Notes: generated from the letters alone by a model not told the origin. Shown: positions 42,386 through 52,264, numbered from the stretch's first letter. The stretch is DNA of 64,000 nt from Pseudopedobacter saltans DSM 12145 (GCF_000190735.1 NC_015177.1:1426001-1490000); one strand, 5' to 3'. Made by a program: numbers and translations.

Positions 42386-44503
42386 ATGCCGAATATTACT
42401 CATATATTGACAGAACTTATTACCAATATTTTCGAGAAAAATGGTAATAAACCACTAAACTACAAACAGGTCGCCGCTAAATTAAATGTGGTAGATCCTG
42501 AATCTAAAAAATCCATACTTTCTATATTGAAAAATGATACCCGGGATGGCATTTTCATAGAAAACGGAAAAGGCAAATACCAACTTAAGGAAACAAAAAC
42601 ATTTTTGACAGGAATTATTGATCTGTCCAACGATGGTTCTGCCTACCTTGTTCCCGACGATTCCCTGGAAAAAGATATCTATATCGCTCCGCGTAAATTA
42701 AGGCGAGCATTAAATGGAGATCATGTAAAAATCTACGTTTACGCCAGCAAAAAAGGAAAAAGAAAAGAAGGAGAAGTTGTAGAAATATTACGCAGAGCTA
42801 AATTCGAGTTTACGGGAATTGTAAAGGTATCGCAACATTATGCATTTTTTATCCCTGATGACCGAAAAATGCTTCATGATATTTTTATTCCTTTAGAAGA
42901 CCTAAATGGTGCTAAAAATGGCGTAAAAGCAGTAGCGAAAATTGTAGATTGGCCTGAAGAAGCTAAAAATCCGGTTGGCGTCATTAAAAGTGTTCTTGGA
43001 AAAGAGGGAGAAAACGACACCGAGATGAACGCTATTTTAGCGGAATATGGCTTTCCTTTAAATTTTCCTGCGGAAGTTGAACATGAAGCCAATAGCATCT
43101 CAGATACTATATCTCAGGAAGAAATTAAAAAGCGAAGGGATTTTAGAGATACGCTTACTTTTACCATCGACCCTTTCGATGCCAAGGATTTTGATGATGC
43201 CATTTCCTTTAAAAAATTGGAGAATGGCAACTACGAAATCGGGGTACATATTGCCGACGTTTCTCATTACGTACAACCAGAATCTTCACTGGACAAGGAA
43301 GCTTTTGAGAGAGGAACTTCTGTTTATCTGGTAGACCGGGTTATCCCAATGTTGCCGGAAAGGCTCTCTAATAATCTTTGCTCTTTGCGCCCTTTAGAAG
43401 ATAAACTCAGTTTTTCTGCTGTTTTCGAAATAAATGACGAAGCACAAATATTAAATGAATGGTACGGAAAGACAGTGATTAATTCGAATAGAAGATTTAC
43501 TTACGAGGAAGCACAGGAAATTATAGAAAACGAAAGCGGCGAATATGCGGAAGAGATTATCACACTGAATAAACTTGCTTATATATTAAGAGATAAAAGG
43601 TTTAAACAAGGAGCCATCAATTTCGAATCTGCAGAAGTTAAATTCAAATTAGATGAAAACGGTAAACCTATAGGCGTTTATGTAAAAGAAAGAAAAGACG
43701 CACATAAGCTTATAGAGGATTTCATGCTTTTGGCAAATAGAAAAGTTGCCGAATTTATTTCTAAAAAAGGAAAAGGAAAGCACCGATTGACCTTCGTTTA
43801 CCGGGCGCATGATTCCCCTAATATGGAAACTTTAAACACATTTTCTCAATTTGCCTCAAGATTTGGTTATAAAATATCAACAAAGTCAGACAGAGATATA
43901 TCCCGTTCATTAAACAAATTAATGGCTGATGTGGAAGGAAAAAAAGAACAAAACGTACTTACACAATTGGCTATCCGTTCAATGGCGAAAGCGATTTACA
44001 CCACAAAAAGCAGCAGTCATTATGGACTGGCTTTTGATTTTTACACACATTTCACTTCTCCTATCAGACGTTATCCTGATGTTTTGGTTCACAGGCTTTT
44101 AGAACATTACCTGCATCATGGTGATAATGCCAACGTGGAACATTACGAAAAAATGGCTCTCCATGCATCCCAAATGGAAAAAAAAGCTGCAGATGCAGAA
44201 AGAGCTTCCATAAAATACAAACAAGCAGAGTACCTGCAGGAAAATGTAGGCCAAACCTACAAAGGTATTGTTTCCGGCGTAACGGAATGGGGAATGTATG
44301 TGGAAATAGAAGAAAACAAGTGTGAAGGCATGATTCGTTTACGTGATATTACCGACGATTTCTACACACTGGATGAAAAAAATTACTGTATCATTGGACA
44401 ACGTAAAAAGAAAGTCTATCAATTGGGAGACGAGGTTGAAATAAAGGTTAAACGTGTTGATCTTAGCAAAAGGCAAATAGATTTTACTTTGGTTTCCGAT
44501 TAA
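42386..44503 (+). CDS. rnr: Ribonuclease R
   Basis: 705 aa. Order of parts: an N-terminal helix-turn-helix-like domain (NYKQVAAKLNVVDPESKKSILSIL), two cold-shock OB folds (LTGIIDLSNDGSAYLVPDD and EFTGIVKVSQHYAFFIPDD), the RNB catalytic domain with the Asp cluster TIDPFDAKDFDDAISF, DYRR-type VDRVIPMLPERLSNNLCSL, TSPIRRYPDVLVHRLL, and a C-terminal S1 domain (GIVSGVTEWGMYVEIEENKCEGMIRL). It degrades structured RNA 3' to 5', acting in RNA quality control. It lacks the long Lys-rich tail of the E. coli enzyme. Confidence 0.96.
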   Translation: MPNITHILTELITNIFEKNGNKPLNYKQVAAKLNVVDPESKKSILSILKNDTRDGIFIENGKGKYQLKETKTFLTGIIDLSNDGSAYLVPDDSLEKDIYIAPRKLRRALNGDHVKIYVYASKKGKRKEGEVVEILRRAKFEFTGIVKVSQHYAFFIPDDRKMLHDIFIPLEDLNGAKNGVKAVAKIVDWPEEAKNPVGVIKSVLGKEGENDTEMNAILAEYGFPLNFPAEVEHEANSISDTISQEEIKKRRDFRDTLTFTIDPFDAKDFDDAISFKKLENGNYEIGVHIADVSHYVQPESSLDKEAFERGTSVYLVDRVIPMLPERLSNNLCSLRPLEDKLSFSAVFEINDEAQILNEWYGKTVINSNRRFTYEEAQEIIENESGEYAEEIITLNKLAYILRDKRFKQGAINFESAEVKFKLDENGKPIGVYVKERKDAHKLIEDFMLLANRKVAEFISKKGKGKHRLTFVYRAHDSPNMETLNTFSQFASRFGYKISTKSDRDISRSLNKLMADVEGKKEQNVLTQLAIRSMAKAIYTTKSSSHYGLAFDFYTHFTSPIRRYPDVLVHRLLEHYLHHGDNANVEHYEKMALHASQMEKKAADAERASIKYKQAEYLQENVGQTYKGIVSGVTEWGMYVEIEENKCEGMIRLRDITDDFYTLDEKNYCIIGQRKKKVYQLGDEVEIKVKRVDLSKRQIDFTLVSD

Positions 44504-44542
44504 TAGTAATTTCTTATTTTCGCCAGCTCAATAGAACTATAG

Positions 44543-45517
44543 ATGTATAAGATATCAGAATTACAGCTTTTATTAGATCAGGAAATTAATACTTACTCCT
44601 ACCCTTCTTCACCAAGGAATCTGTACGAACCGGTTTCCTATTTATTAGGTTTGGGAGGAAAAAGATTAAGACCTGCTCTGCTCCTCCTGGCTACCGATCT
44701 GTTTGGTGGAGATGTGGAAAAAGCTGTAAAGCCTGCTATGGCAATAGAATTTTTCCATAACTTCTCTTTAATGCATGACGATATTATGGATAAAGCCCCG
44801 CTTCGCAGAGGAAAACCCACCGTTCACGAAAAATGGAGCGATTCTACTGCCATTCTATCTGGAGATATTATGCTGATAGAAGCGTATAAACTGATTTGTG
44901 AGGTGGAAGCCGTAAAACTTCCGGCATGCTTAAAAATCTTTAATACCATTTCTACTGAAGTATGCGAAGGACAGCAGATGGATATGAATTTTGAGAAGGA
45001 AGAATTTGTATCCATAGAAGAATATATAGAAATGATCAGACTGAAGACAGCTGTGCTTTTAGGTGGTGCACTAAAAATAGGCGCAGTTATCGCCGATGCT
45101 TCAGAAAATGATCAGGAATTAATCAACGATTTCGGGACAAAACTGGGTGTAGCTTTTCAATTACAAGATGATATCCTGGATGTTTACGGCGACCCTGAAA
45201 AATTTGGAAAACAAGTTGGTGGAGATATCATTTCGAACAAAAAGACATTCCTTTTAATTAAAGCATTAGAATTAGCTAAAGACGATTTAAAAAAAGAGTT
45301 GGAAGATTTGCTGAATAATCAAATTATAACAGCAGATGACAAGGTTGCTCAGGTTACTGCGATATATAATACGCTAAACATTCGTAAAATCGCAGAAGAA
45401 AAAATGTTAAACTATGCAGCTGAAGCTTTGCACTGTCTTGAAAAGATCAATGTCCCTACGGAAAGAAAAGAGGTGTTAAGAGATTTTGCATCTAAACTAA
45501 TCACAAGGGATAAATAG
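44543..45517 (+). CDS. Polyprenyl diphosphate synthase (E-type)
   Basis: 324 aa. The first Asp-rich motif is LMHDDIMDKAPLRRGKPTVH and the second is QLQDDILDVYGDPEKFGK. GGKRLRPALLLL and KTAVLLGGALKIGA are also family blocks. The residues five and four positions before the first DDxxD are small-to-medium (SLMHDD), which suggests a long-chain product, such as the side chain of a menaquinone. It condenses isopentenyl diphosphate onto an allylic primer in the cytoplasm. Chain length cannot be fixed from sequence alone. It begins 39 bp after rnr. Confidence 0.9.
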   Translation: MYKISELQLLLDQEINTYSYPSSPRNLYEPVSYLLGLGGKRLRPALLLLATDLFGGDVEKAVKPAMAIEFFHNFSLMHDDIMDKAPLRRGKPTVHEKWSDSTAILSGDIMLIEAYKLICEVEAVKLPACLKIFNTISTEVCEGQQMDMNFEKEEFVSIEEYIEMIRLKTAVLLGGALKIGAVIADASENDQELINDFGTKLGVAFQLQDDILDVYGDPEKFGKQVGGDIISNKKTFLLIKALELAKDDLKKELEDLLNNQIITADDKVAQVTAIYNTLNIRKIAEEKMLNYAAEALHCLEKINVPTERKEVLRDFASKLITRDK

Positions 45518-45548
45518 TTAAAGGCACATTTTTGTCATGTGCCTTTAA
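45518..45548. terminator. Hairpin between convergent genes
   Basis: A 12-bp stem TTAAAGGCACAT (45518-45529) with 45537-45548, loop TTTTGTC, between the polyprenyl synthase and the HopJ-like gene. Confidence 0.7.
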
Positions 45549-45553
45549 ACCTA

Positions 45554-45895
45554 TTATTTCTCAGTCAGCACTTCCGCTTCAAACTCAATTCCTTCCCACC
45601 CACTGGCCATAAACTGTCTTATATTTTGGTGCCCGCTACCTTGCGGATCATTCAAGACCGATAGATAATGTTCTGCAAATAATTCCAATGTATCCTGCTC
45701 AGAAAAACCATTCAGTTTTGCAAATGAGAATACTCTGGCGCTGCCTTGATTTTCGGTTTCTTTATTATAGATATTACCATTTTTAAATGCAGCAGGACTA
45801 TAATTGTAATTATTATCTATAAAAGTCAATACCTCTGCAAATTTTGTTTTCCCTTCTTTAGTCTTTCCCGTCAGTTCCAATATTTTATATTTCAT
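45554..45895 (-). CDS. HopJ-like family protein
   Basis: 113 aa. Conserved blocks of the HopJ family are intact: EVLTFIDNNYNYSPAAFKNG, ENQGSARVFSFAKLNGFSEQDTLELFAEHY, and SGHQNIRQFMASGWEGIEF. The name comes from a Pseudomonas type III effector, but the family is widespread in bacteria with no type III secretion system, and none is seen here. Biochemical function is unknown. A TAAGTTTG box with a TTTA 21 nt further upstream lies before the gene. Confidence 0.85.
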   Translation of the reverse strand: MKYKILELTGKTKEGKTKFAEVLTFIDNNYNYSPAAFKNGNIYNKETENQGSARVFSFAKLNGFSEQDTLELFAEHYLSVLNDPQGSGHQNIRQFMASGWEGIEFEAEVLTEK

Positions 45896-45917
45896 TTTAT
45901 ATTAAATCTAGAAGGCA

Positions 45918-45925
45918 CAAACTTA
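45918..45925 (-). promoter_or_regulatory. Candidate -7 box for the HopJ-like gene
   Basis: Minus strand TAAGTTTG, with TTTA at a 21-nt spacing upstream. The inferred start lies about 15 nt before the ATG. Confidence 0.45.
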
Positions 45926-45950
45926 TAATAATTACAGAAAATCTTATAAA

Positions 45951-46526
45951 TTATCCAAATAAACTCATTTGGCCATAAAGATTATTCACTCCCAACAAAG
46001 GTAATTTTGCAATAATGTCGTATTGCTTCCTCCAGGGATTAAATCTTCGCAGAACAAAGGATAAACAAAATTCCTTCTCATCAAAAGCTTTAAACAATGA
46101 GTAGGCCTTTTCCAACTGTTTTCTGCTCAGTCCTCTACCTATTGACATATGCGGTATCCTACATTTATCAATTAAATTAAACTGGCTTTTTTCCTGTATA
46201 GATCTTGCATACTCTCTGATGGTCACAGCCGTTTCGCCTTTTAAACCAATAAAAAAAGTATGGGAATCATTTGGGTTCGAAAAATGGTTAAAACCATTAT
46301 AAGTAATTTCAAAGGGCTTTAGAGAAGAAACAATCTTAGATAAATCGTCCAACAATAGTAATTTATTGTCCTTCCTTTCGGTTTCATATTCGAAAAGACT
46401 GATATGCGCTTCTGAATTCTGACTTCTAAAAGATTTACCCGATTCGGACCGCAACAAATGCTTTGCTTGCTTTACTTTAAAAACTATGTCGTCATTTGGT
46501 CTTATTGCTAAGGAAAATTTCTCCAT
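45951..46526 (-). CDS. 2'-5' RNA ligase-like (2H phosphoesterase) protein
   Basis: 191 aa from the ATG at 46526 (MEKFSLAIRPNDDIV); the frame extends 10 codons upstream. The two HxS/T motifs of 2H phosphoesterases are present: EAHISLFEY and IPHMSIGRGL. Both His and Ser are intact, so ligase or cyclic-phosphodiesterase chemistry on RNA ends is possible. The basic C-terminal half (LRRFNPWRKQYDII) could bind nucleic acid. It is transcribed towards the HopJ-like gene, 55 bp away, and may share its transcript. Confidence 0.75.
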   Translation of the reverse strand: MEKFSLAIRPNDDIVFKVKQAKHLLRSESGKSFRSQNSEAHISLFEYETERKDNKLLLLDDLSKIVSSLKPFEITYNGFNHFSNPNDSHTFFIGLKGETAVTIREYARSIQEKSQFNLIDKCRIPHMSIGRGLSRKQLEKAYSLFKAFDEKEFCLSFVLRRFNPWRKQYDIIAKLPLLGVNNLYGQMSLFG

Positions 46527-46579
46527 GATTTCTAAGTTTTTAACCTTCAAAAACACACAAAGCTAATCATTAAAAACAT

Positions 46580-46609
46580 AAAGAGCGCATATACCAACAT
46601 GCGCTCTTT
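46580..46609 (-). terminator. Terminator of the iron-receptor gene
   Basis: An 11-bp stem AAAGAGCGCAT (46580-46590) with 46599-46609, 22 bp after the receptor stop on the minus strand. Confidence 0.7.
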
Positions 46610-46631
46610 CGTATTTATATCCATTAGGATG

Positions 46632-48854
46632 CTAAAAATCTATAGTATAGTTGAAAGAAAAAGTTCGCCCTCTACCCTGATAATAGAACAAATCATCCAG
46701 CTTATAGCTGGAATAAAGTACCTGAGAACGCTTGCTCCAAATAGACTGATATTTAGTATTGAACAGATTCTGTACACCTACATTCAGTTTTCCTACAGGT
46801 AACTTATACCCTGCAAACAAATCAGAAGTATTATAGCTGTTCATTTTATTACCCAAAGCATCTTCTAATTTAAAATTATTCAACGTTTGGAATCTAAAAT
46901 TCCATTTATCTATACCATAAGCTAAGTAACCAACCAATTTACTTGGACTGGCATTATAAATTTCCTGTTTTTGCCAGTCTCCATTTACTTCCACCTCAGA
47001 TTTAATTAACAAAGTATTTGCTCCAATTGTAAATCCTTTATAGTTATATGCAGCCTCGGCCTCGATGCCTTTATTCCTAAGTTTTTGATTATTGACTAAA
47101 ACCTGATAAGTTGTTTTATCTACAGCCAGAGATTTATCTGAGTTACTGATAAAACCCGAAATCTGCGCTTTCAAACTCTGGTATTTTATCCGATAACCCA
47201 GCTCAAATTGCCCTGTTTTTATACCTTGTAATGGATTTTCATTAACATTTACACTAGATGTCAAATCCCAGTTATTTGTTGTTGTATTTAGTTTATAAAC
47301 ACCTATACCATAATACTTTGCCGGATCTGCTAAAGAAATACCTTCCGAATAAGTAAACCATGCCTGCTGATTAGACTGTATATTGTATAGTAAACTGGCA
47401 TTGAACATTGTCATATCGTAATCACTCTTTCCTCCCGGTATAGCACTTGCCGATGTGCCATAACCAAACGCCAATTGAGTTTGTTGTACACTACCAATAA
47501 AATCATCAATTTCAACATTCGATTTTTGGTAACGAATCCCTCCCGATAATTTCAAAAATTCGAAAATATCATAATCTGCCTGTAAATAAGCCGCATAGCT
47601 TTTAGAATGCACTGTTGGATATCTGCCTAAAGAAAATATCTGTTTGTTTACCAAACCACCCGAAGACAATGTTGTGTTGATATCAAAAACAGACTGGCTG
47701 GAGAAGAATTTCTCAAAATCTACATCAATTCCATACGAAAAGTTAAACTGATCTATCCTCTTGGAAAGTAAAGCTTTAAAACCGGTATAGTTTGTGTTCT
47801 GTCTCGACGAAGATGCATATGGTGTTGATGACGTAGCCAACTTCAAAGTTCCAGGGAAAGGGTAAAAATCCAAACGTTCTGCTCTTGAAGCCAATTGGAT
47901 ATATAAATCCTGCCCTCCCAAAAGATTAGATCCATGGTAGTTTGCAGTGCCCATCCAACGATTTGTTCCCGGCTTTCTATCAGAATCGAAACCATCTCTC
48001 ATCTCCAGCACACTTCCATTAAATGTGGTGAAGGCACTTAAATTGTCTCCCAAAAACAAACTTCTGTCCCCATTAAATTTAGAAGTATAAAATTGACCGG
48101 AAACAGTTATTTTATGGTTACGGTTAAAAGAATAACCACCCGTACCCAGCAAATCAATGGTTCTGTTATATTGTAGGTCTGTTTGGGAGATATCGGTAAA
48201 AATTTGTCTATTATCCGCACCAAACGTACCGCCATTTTGCTGATAGGACAATGCCAGTCTTCCTTCAAGCTTATCATTTTTATAAGCCAATGCCTGAGCA
48301 GCTCTCCAATCGTGGTCTTCCTTTTGTCTCAATCCGGAACGTAAACCTACCTCTGTGCTACCTCCAAAACCTTCATCTTTTGCTTTTTTTGTAATGATGT
48401 TAATAATACCACCTGTCGCGTTTCCTCCGTAAATAGAACTTGCGCCTGATAGAATTTCAATTCTTTCAATGTTAAATGGATCAATTGCATCTAATTGCCG
48501 GCTAATTCCCCGGATACTGTTTAAAGAAACGCCATCTATCATAACCAGAGCGGCTCGCCCACGCATATTCTGCCCATAATTTGTTCTCCCCTGTGGACCG
48601 ATGTCCATCCCGGGAGCAAGAATTCCCAACATTTCTTTAATAGGAACACCATTTTTTGCCTGTTCCTGAATCTGGTCGCTGCTAAGTACCCAAACCGTCC
48701 CCGCGATTTTTGCAATGCTAACAGGCTTTCTTGAAGCAACAACGACAACATCTTCCTGCAAGTTCTGTGCAGAGCCCGTTTCCTCATGGTTTTGCGCATA
48801 GGAAGCAGATAGTACACAACTTGCAAATATGGCTGCAGTAAATTTTATTTTCAT
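46632..48854 (-). CDS. TonB-dependent siderophore-type outer-membrane receptor
   Basis: 740 aa with a signal peptide (MKIKFTAAIFASCVLSASYAQ). A TonB box-like stretch DVVVVASRKPVSI is followed by the plug (GVPIKEMLGILAPGMDIGPQ, MRGRAALVMIDGVSLNSIRG, IERIEILSGASSIYGGNATGGIINIITKK). The barrel ends VGVQNLFNTKYQSIW...GRTFSFNYTIDF with terminal Phe. There is no carboxypeptidase-regulatory domain, unlike the 28-kb receptor, which is the pattern of FepA/CirA-like iron receptors. It is divergent from a PepSY reductase-like gene, which supports ferric-siderophore uptake. The ligand type is not determined. Confidence 0.9.
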   Translation of the reverse strand: MKIKFTAAIFASCVLSASYAQNHEETGSAQNLQEDVVVVASRKPVSIAKIAGTVWVLSSDQIQEQAKNGVPIKEMLGILAPGMDIGPQGRTNYGQNMRGRAALVMIDGVSLNSIRGISRQLDAIDPFNIERIEILSGASSIYGGNATGGIINIITKKAKDEGFGGSTEVGLRSGLRQKEDHDWRAAQALAYKNDKLEGRLALSYQQNGGTFGADNRQIFTDISQTDLQYNRTIDLLGTGGYSFNRNHKITVSGQFYTSKFNGDRSLFLGDNLSAFTTFNGSVLEMRDGFDSDRKPGTNRWMGTANYHGSNLLGGQDLYIQLASRAERLDFYPFPGTLKLATSSTPYASSSRQNTNYTGFKALLSKRIDQFNFSYGIDVDFEKFFSSQSVFDINTTLSSGGLVNKQIFSLGRYPTVHSKSYAAYLQADYDIFEFLKLSGGIRYQKSNVEIDDFIGSVQQTQLAFGYGTSASAIPGGKSDYDMTMFNASLLYNIQSNQQAWFTYSEGISLADPAKYYGIGVYKLNTTTNNWDLTSSVNVNENPLQGIKTGQFELGYRIKYQSLKAQISGFISNSDKSLAVDKTTYQVLVNNQKLRNKGIEAEAAYNYKGFTIGANTLLIKSEVEVNGDWQKQEIYNASPSKLVGYLAYGIDKWNFRFQTLNNFKLEDALGNKMNSYNTSDLFAGYKLPVGKLNVGVQNLFNTKYQSIWSKRSQVLYSSYKLDDLFYYQGRGRTFSFNYTIDF

Positions 48855-48884
48855 TGATTACTTTTTTATGATATTTTTGATGCG

Positions 48885-48915
48885 CAAATCTAATTTATAA
48901 TTTGTCTAAATTAAA
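48885..48915 (-). promoter_or_regulatory. Receptor promoter (TTTA-N19-TAGATTTG) with overlapping dyad
   Basis: On the minus strand TTTA and TAGATTTG (48885-48892) are 19 nt apart. A dyad TAATTTA-N9-TAAATTA (48891-48913) covers the spacer and could be the operator for an iron regulator. It does not match the classic Fur box. Confidence 0.45.
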
Positions 48916-48921
48916 ATTACT

Positions 48922-50052
48922 GTGAGGAATTTTTTTCTGTCTGTACATAAGTATCTGGGTATCGTAACTGGCATAATTATTTTTATCGAAGCGTTAACTG
49001 GTTGCATATACTGTTTTCAAGACGAGATAAAAGATTATCTGCACAGCGATTACAGGAAAGTAAGTATCCAAAATTCATCCTTTATTTCTCCTTCTCAAGT
49101 CTACCCCATCGTAAAGTCTGCTTTACCAAATGCAAATGTTAACCGTATGATGTATATGGGAAAAGACAGATCCATAGTTGCAATGGCTACAGACCTAAAA
49201 AAAACAACCTTTTTCGTTTATATCAATCCTTACAACGGAAAAGTATTAAAAACAGAAAAAATGTTAGATGATATATTCTATATCATACTCTACATTCACA
49301 TCTGTCTGTTGATACCTGGTAAAACTGGAAAGCTTATAATTGGTATTTCCGCTATTATCTTTATGGTTTTGCTAATTATCGGACTGATATTGTGGTGGCC
49401 TAAAAACGGGAAATTTAAAAAAAGATACTTCACCATAAAATGGGGTGCTAAAATCAAGAGAGTTAATTTTGATTTGCACAATGTACTTGGTTTTTATATT
49501 TCCGGATTAGCTTTTATAATGATTTTAACAGGACTTTCTTTTGCTTTTGAGCCTGTAAAAAATGGAATCTATAAAACACTTAATCTTGGCAAATCGAAAA
49601 ATGAAGAAATTACCCGTTTTCAGTTTATACCAGAAAAAGTTGATAGTTTAAATCTACTTACAGATTTAGACAAAGCTTATGCTTATGCCAGAGTAAACTC
49701 CAAAAATGCGGATATGCTTTGGCTTTACTTACCTAACGAAGCAAAATCTCCATTGGCTATTCGGGCTTATCACGAATCTCTGCGGTATGCAAAGGTAGAT
49801 GAGTATCAATTCGATTTTAATGAGCATAAAACCCACAGCTTATTACATGAAGATTTATCAACAGGAAAGAAAGCCAATAACATGAATTACGATCTGCATA
49901 CGGGGCAACAGTTTGGTATCATCGGTAAAATTATTTTTTTCATTGGATCTTTCATAATAGGCTCTCTCCCTATTACCGGTTTTATCTTATGGAGATCAAA
50001 GGTAAGGAAGCTTAGAAAGAAAAAACAGAAGAAGCTGACTCAGATTGTGTAA
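48922..50052 (+). CDS. PepSY-associated membrane protein (ferric reductase-like)
   Basis: 376 aa from a GTG start (MRNFFLSVHKYLGIVTG). Four main transmembrane helices are visible (about residues 12-32, 120-165 as two helices, 185-210 and 340-360). FLSVHKYLGIVTGIIIFIEALTGCIYCFQDEI and NFDLHNVLGFYISGLAFIMILTGLSFAFEP are the conserved PepSY-TM blocks, each carrying a His that could bind haem. Proteins of this family next to TonB siderophore receptors reduce or help release iron in the periplasm. It is divergent from the receptor with 67 bp between starts. Confidence 0.9.
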   Translation: MRNFFLSVHKYLGIVTGIIIFIEALTGCIYCFQDEIKDYLHSDYRKVSIQNSSFISPSQVYPIVKSALPNANVNRMMYMGKDRSIVAMATDLKKTTFFVYINPYNGKVLKTEKMLDDIFYIILYIHICLLIPGKTGKLIIGISAIIFMVLLIIGLILWWPKNGKFKKRYFTIKWGAKIKRVNFDLHNVLGFYISGLAFIMILTGLSFAFEPVKNGIYKTLNLGKSKNEEITRFQFIPEKVDSLNLLTDLDKAYAYARVNSKNADMLWLYLPNEAKSPLAIRAYHESLRYAKVDEYQFDFNEHKTHSLLHEDLSTGKKANNMNYDLHTGQQFGIIGKIIFFIGSFIIGSLPITGFILWRSKVRKLRKKKQKKLTQIV

Positions 50053-50072
50053 ACTTCTGCAATAACTAGTGT

Positions 50073-51854
50073 TTAATCATCATAAGTTTTTGCTATTTTT
50101 TCGATATTTAGACTTCTGGCACTGGCATCAAATATTTCTTTATAAACCCCTCCCAATCTGTAAATTTCATCGTGGTTACCGCTTTCAAAAATCCTTCCTT
50201 CTTTTAATGCATAAATATAATCAGCGTCGATAATCTGCGAGATCGAATGTGATATTATCACTACAGTTCGGTTTTTCTTAATGGCATCAAGGCTATTTTT
50301 TATCTGCTCGGTTGCAATGGCATCTAGACTAGCGGTAGGTTCATCCAAAAATATAATCGGTGGATTTTTAAGGAACATTCTGGCAATGGCTATCCGCTGT
50401 TGCTGTCCGCCAGAAAGATTGAGCGCTTTTGTCTGATAACCATCGGGCAATTTCTGTATCTGCTCGTGGATATAAGCCTTTTTCGCCGCTTCTTCTATTT
50501 CTTCGAAAGAAGCATCTACTTTTCCATAGCGTATATTCTCTTCTATGGTCCCATTAAAAATATGGTTCTTTTGCAGCACCAAACCTATCTGGTTTCTTAG
50601 AAAACGGGTATCATAATCATCTAAAGATACTCCATCCAATAAAATCGAGCCTTTTTGCGGACGGTAAAACTTATCTAATAAATTAATAATGGTACTCTTT
50701 CCGGCACCGGAAAGTCCAACCAGCGCTGTTATTCTATTTGGTTTAATTTCCAGATTAATATCCGTTAAGGCTTTGGTTCCGTTGGGATAGGAAAAGTGTA
50801 CATTTTTCAACTGAAAATAACCTTTTAAACTTTTGTTTTTATAGCTTCCGCTTCGCTCAATTTCATAGTTAGCATTCAATATTTCGAAATAGCTTTCAGA
50901 ATAAATCAAAGCATCATTCATCTCATCATATATCCGGTGCAATTGCCTTATCGGTGCGGAAACGTTATTAAACAGGAGAATATGAAACATAATTGCGCCA
51001 ATGGTCATCTGTCCCGAAAGCACCAAATAGGACGTCAAAATAATAATGATAACTACCCCAATTTGCTCTACAAAAGATTTAATACCATCGTACATAAAAT
51101 TGGTTTTTCTGGTTTGCATCTGGTTTGCCGTCAAACTTTCCTGCAATTCCAATTGCTTATTAGATTCTATCGTTTCCCTGTTAAAGGATTTTATAACCGT
51201 AATAGATTCTATAATGCTGATTATTCCCTGAGATTTAGACTCCCTATAACTTCTCATCTTTCTTCTCCAACCTCCCAATTTCAAAGCCTGGCGCTGGGTA
51301 ATCACAAAATAAATAGGGACTAAAACCAGTCCAACCAATCCAACATAAAAATTAGCTTGAAACATAAATGCCAGCGCTACTATAGCATTTGCAAAAAGCG
51401 GTAAAATATCTATAAAAAAATTTTGTACCAACCTGGTCAAACTCTCTATCCCTCTGTCGATACGGGTTTGCAATTTACCAGACTCGTTGTCCTGCGACGT
51501 AAAAAAGGATAATTGATAGGTCAGTATTTTATCTATTACAGTTTGAGCAAGGTCTTTGGCTACATAAATCCGGAGCTTCTCTCCATAAAATTTCTGTCCA
51601 AACTGAACAAAAGTGTAAATCAGTTCCTTTGCCAGCAACACTACAGAAATAAAGACCAACAGGTTCCAGCCTCTGCTCAACTTATCCGGAACATTCAGCA
51701 GATTTGTAATTTCGTCCACCGTATAGCGCAAAATCAAAGCATTAATCTGCGCAGCAAAAGAACCTATCAGGGTAAGTAGCAAGGTTGCAATTACCAAAGT
51801 CCTATATTTTGTAACATACGGTTTTATTTGCTTATATAGCTGGAATATCGTCAT
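50073..51854 (-). CDS. ABC exporter, fused permease and ATPase
   Basis: 593 aa, a half-transporter. Residues 15-310 form a six-helix ABC_membrane domain, and residues 345-580 the nucleotide-binding domain: Walker A GLSGAGKST (380-388), Q-loop VLQKNHIF, signature LSGGQQQR (480-487), Walker B IIFLDEPTASLDA, and H-loop ISHS. It would work as a homodimer exporting a lipid, drug or peptide; family members of this kind include MsbA-like transporters. The substrate is not predictable. It is convergent with the PepSY gene (20-bp gap), with no partner subunit nearby. Confidence 0.92.
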   Translation of the reverse strand: MTIFQLYKQIKPYVTKYRTLVIATLLLTLIGSFAAQINALILRYTVDEITNLLNVPDKLSRGWNLLVFISVVLLAKELIYTFVQFGQKFYGEKLRIYVAKDLAQTVIDKILTYQLSFFTSQDNESGKLQTRIDRGIESLTRLVQNFFIDILPLFANAIVALAFMFQANFYVGLVGLVLVPIYFVITQRQALKLGGWRRKMRSYRESKSQGIISIIESITVIKSFNRETIESNKQLELQESLTANQMQTRKTNFMYDGIKSFVEQIGVVIIIILTSYLVLSGQMTIGAIMFHILLFNNVSAPIRQLHRIYDEMNDALIYSESYFEILNANYEIERSGSYKNKSLKGYFQLKNVHFSYPNGTKALTDINLEIKPNRITALVGLSGAGKSTIINLLDKFYRPQKGSILLDGVSLDDYDTRFLRNQIGLVLQKNHIFNGTIEENIRYGKVDASFEEIEEAAKKAYIHEQIQKLPDGYQTKALNLSGGQQQRIAIARMFLKNPPIIFLDEPTASLDAIATEQIKNSLDAIKKNRTVVIISHSISQIIDADYIYALKEGRIFESGNHDEIYRLGGVYKEIFDASARSLNIEKIAKTYDD

Positions 51855-51988
51855 ATCGTTATCAGAACAACATAAAATGCCTTAATTAGTTTATGCACCA
51901 TTAAATTCAGGCTTTACTTAAAATTGTAAATAACACCAAATATCCGCTTTGCAAAATCCTATTTCTTCTTTTTCTTATTAATTCCTTT

Positions 51989-52105
51989 TTAAAAAACCTC
52001 CTTAAATTGCTCGAAAACCGCTTTGTCATTTTTGGATAATATTTCAAAATTGCCCTTTAATTTTTCAAGGTTTATCAGTCTCAATAAGTTAGAAAATAAA
52101 CCCAT
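51989..52105 (-). CDS. Possible 38-aa peptide or gene remnant
   Basis: Translation MGLFSNLLRLINLEKLKGNF... ends FEQFKEVF at a TAA inside an A/T-run. The helix pattern is protein-like (amphipathic, balanced charge). A run of basic codons continues in another frame just beyond the stop, so it could be the start of a decayed gene. No family is recognised. Confidence 0.3.
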   Translation of the reverse strand: MGLFSNLLRLINLEKLKGNFEILSKNDKAVFEQFKEVF

Positions 52106-52264
52106 AATCTCACCTGCTCAGATGGAAATAAAAACTTAGGCAGCTATAAACTTTTTCACACTAAAAACAGCCTTTAAACCTATTTAAAGCCAATTGTGAA
52201 TAAAATATAGGCAAATGTGTATAACATCTAAACCCTCTTACTCCTGTTCCATTATTTAATTAGA

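Noticed and set aside
45554..45895. Type III secretion effector, implied by the HopJ name
   Set aside because: No type III secretion genes are present, and the family is common in non-pathogens.
48891..48913. Classic Fur box between the receptor and PepSY genes
   Set aside because: The dyad does not match the GATAAT-type consensus; kept only as an unnamed dyad.
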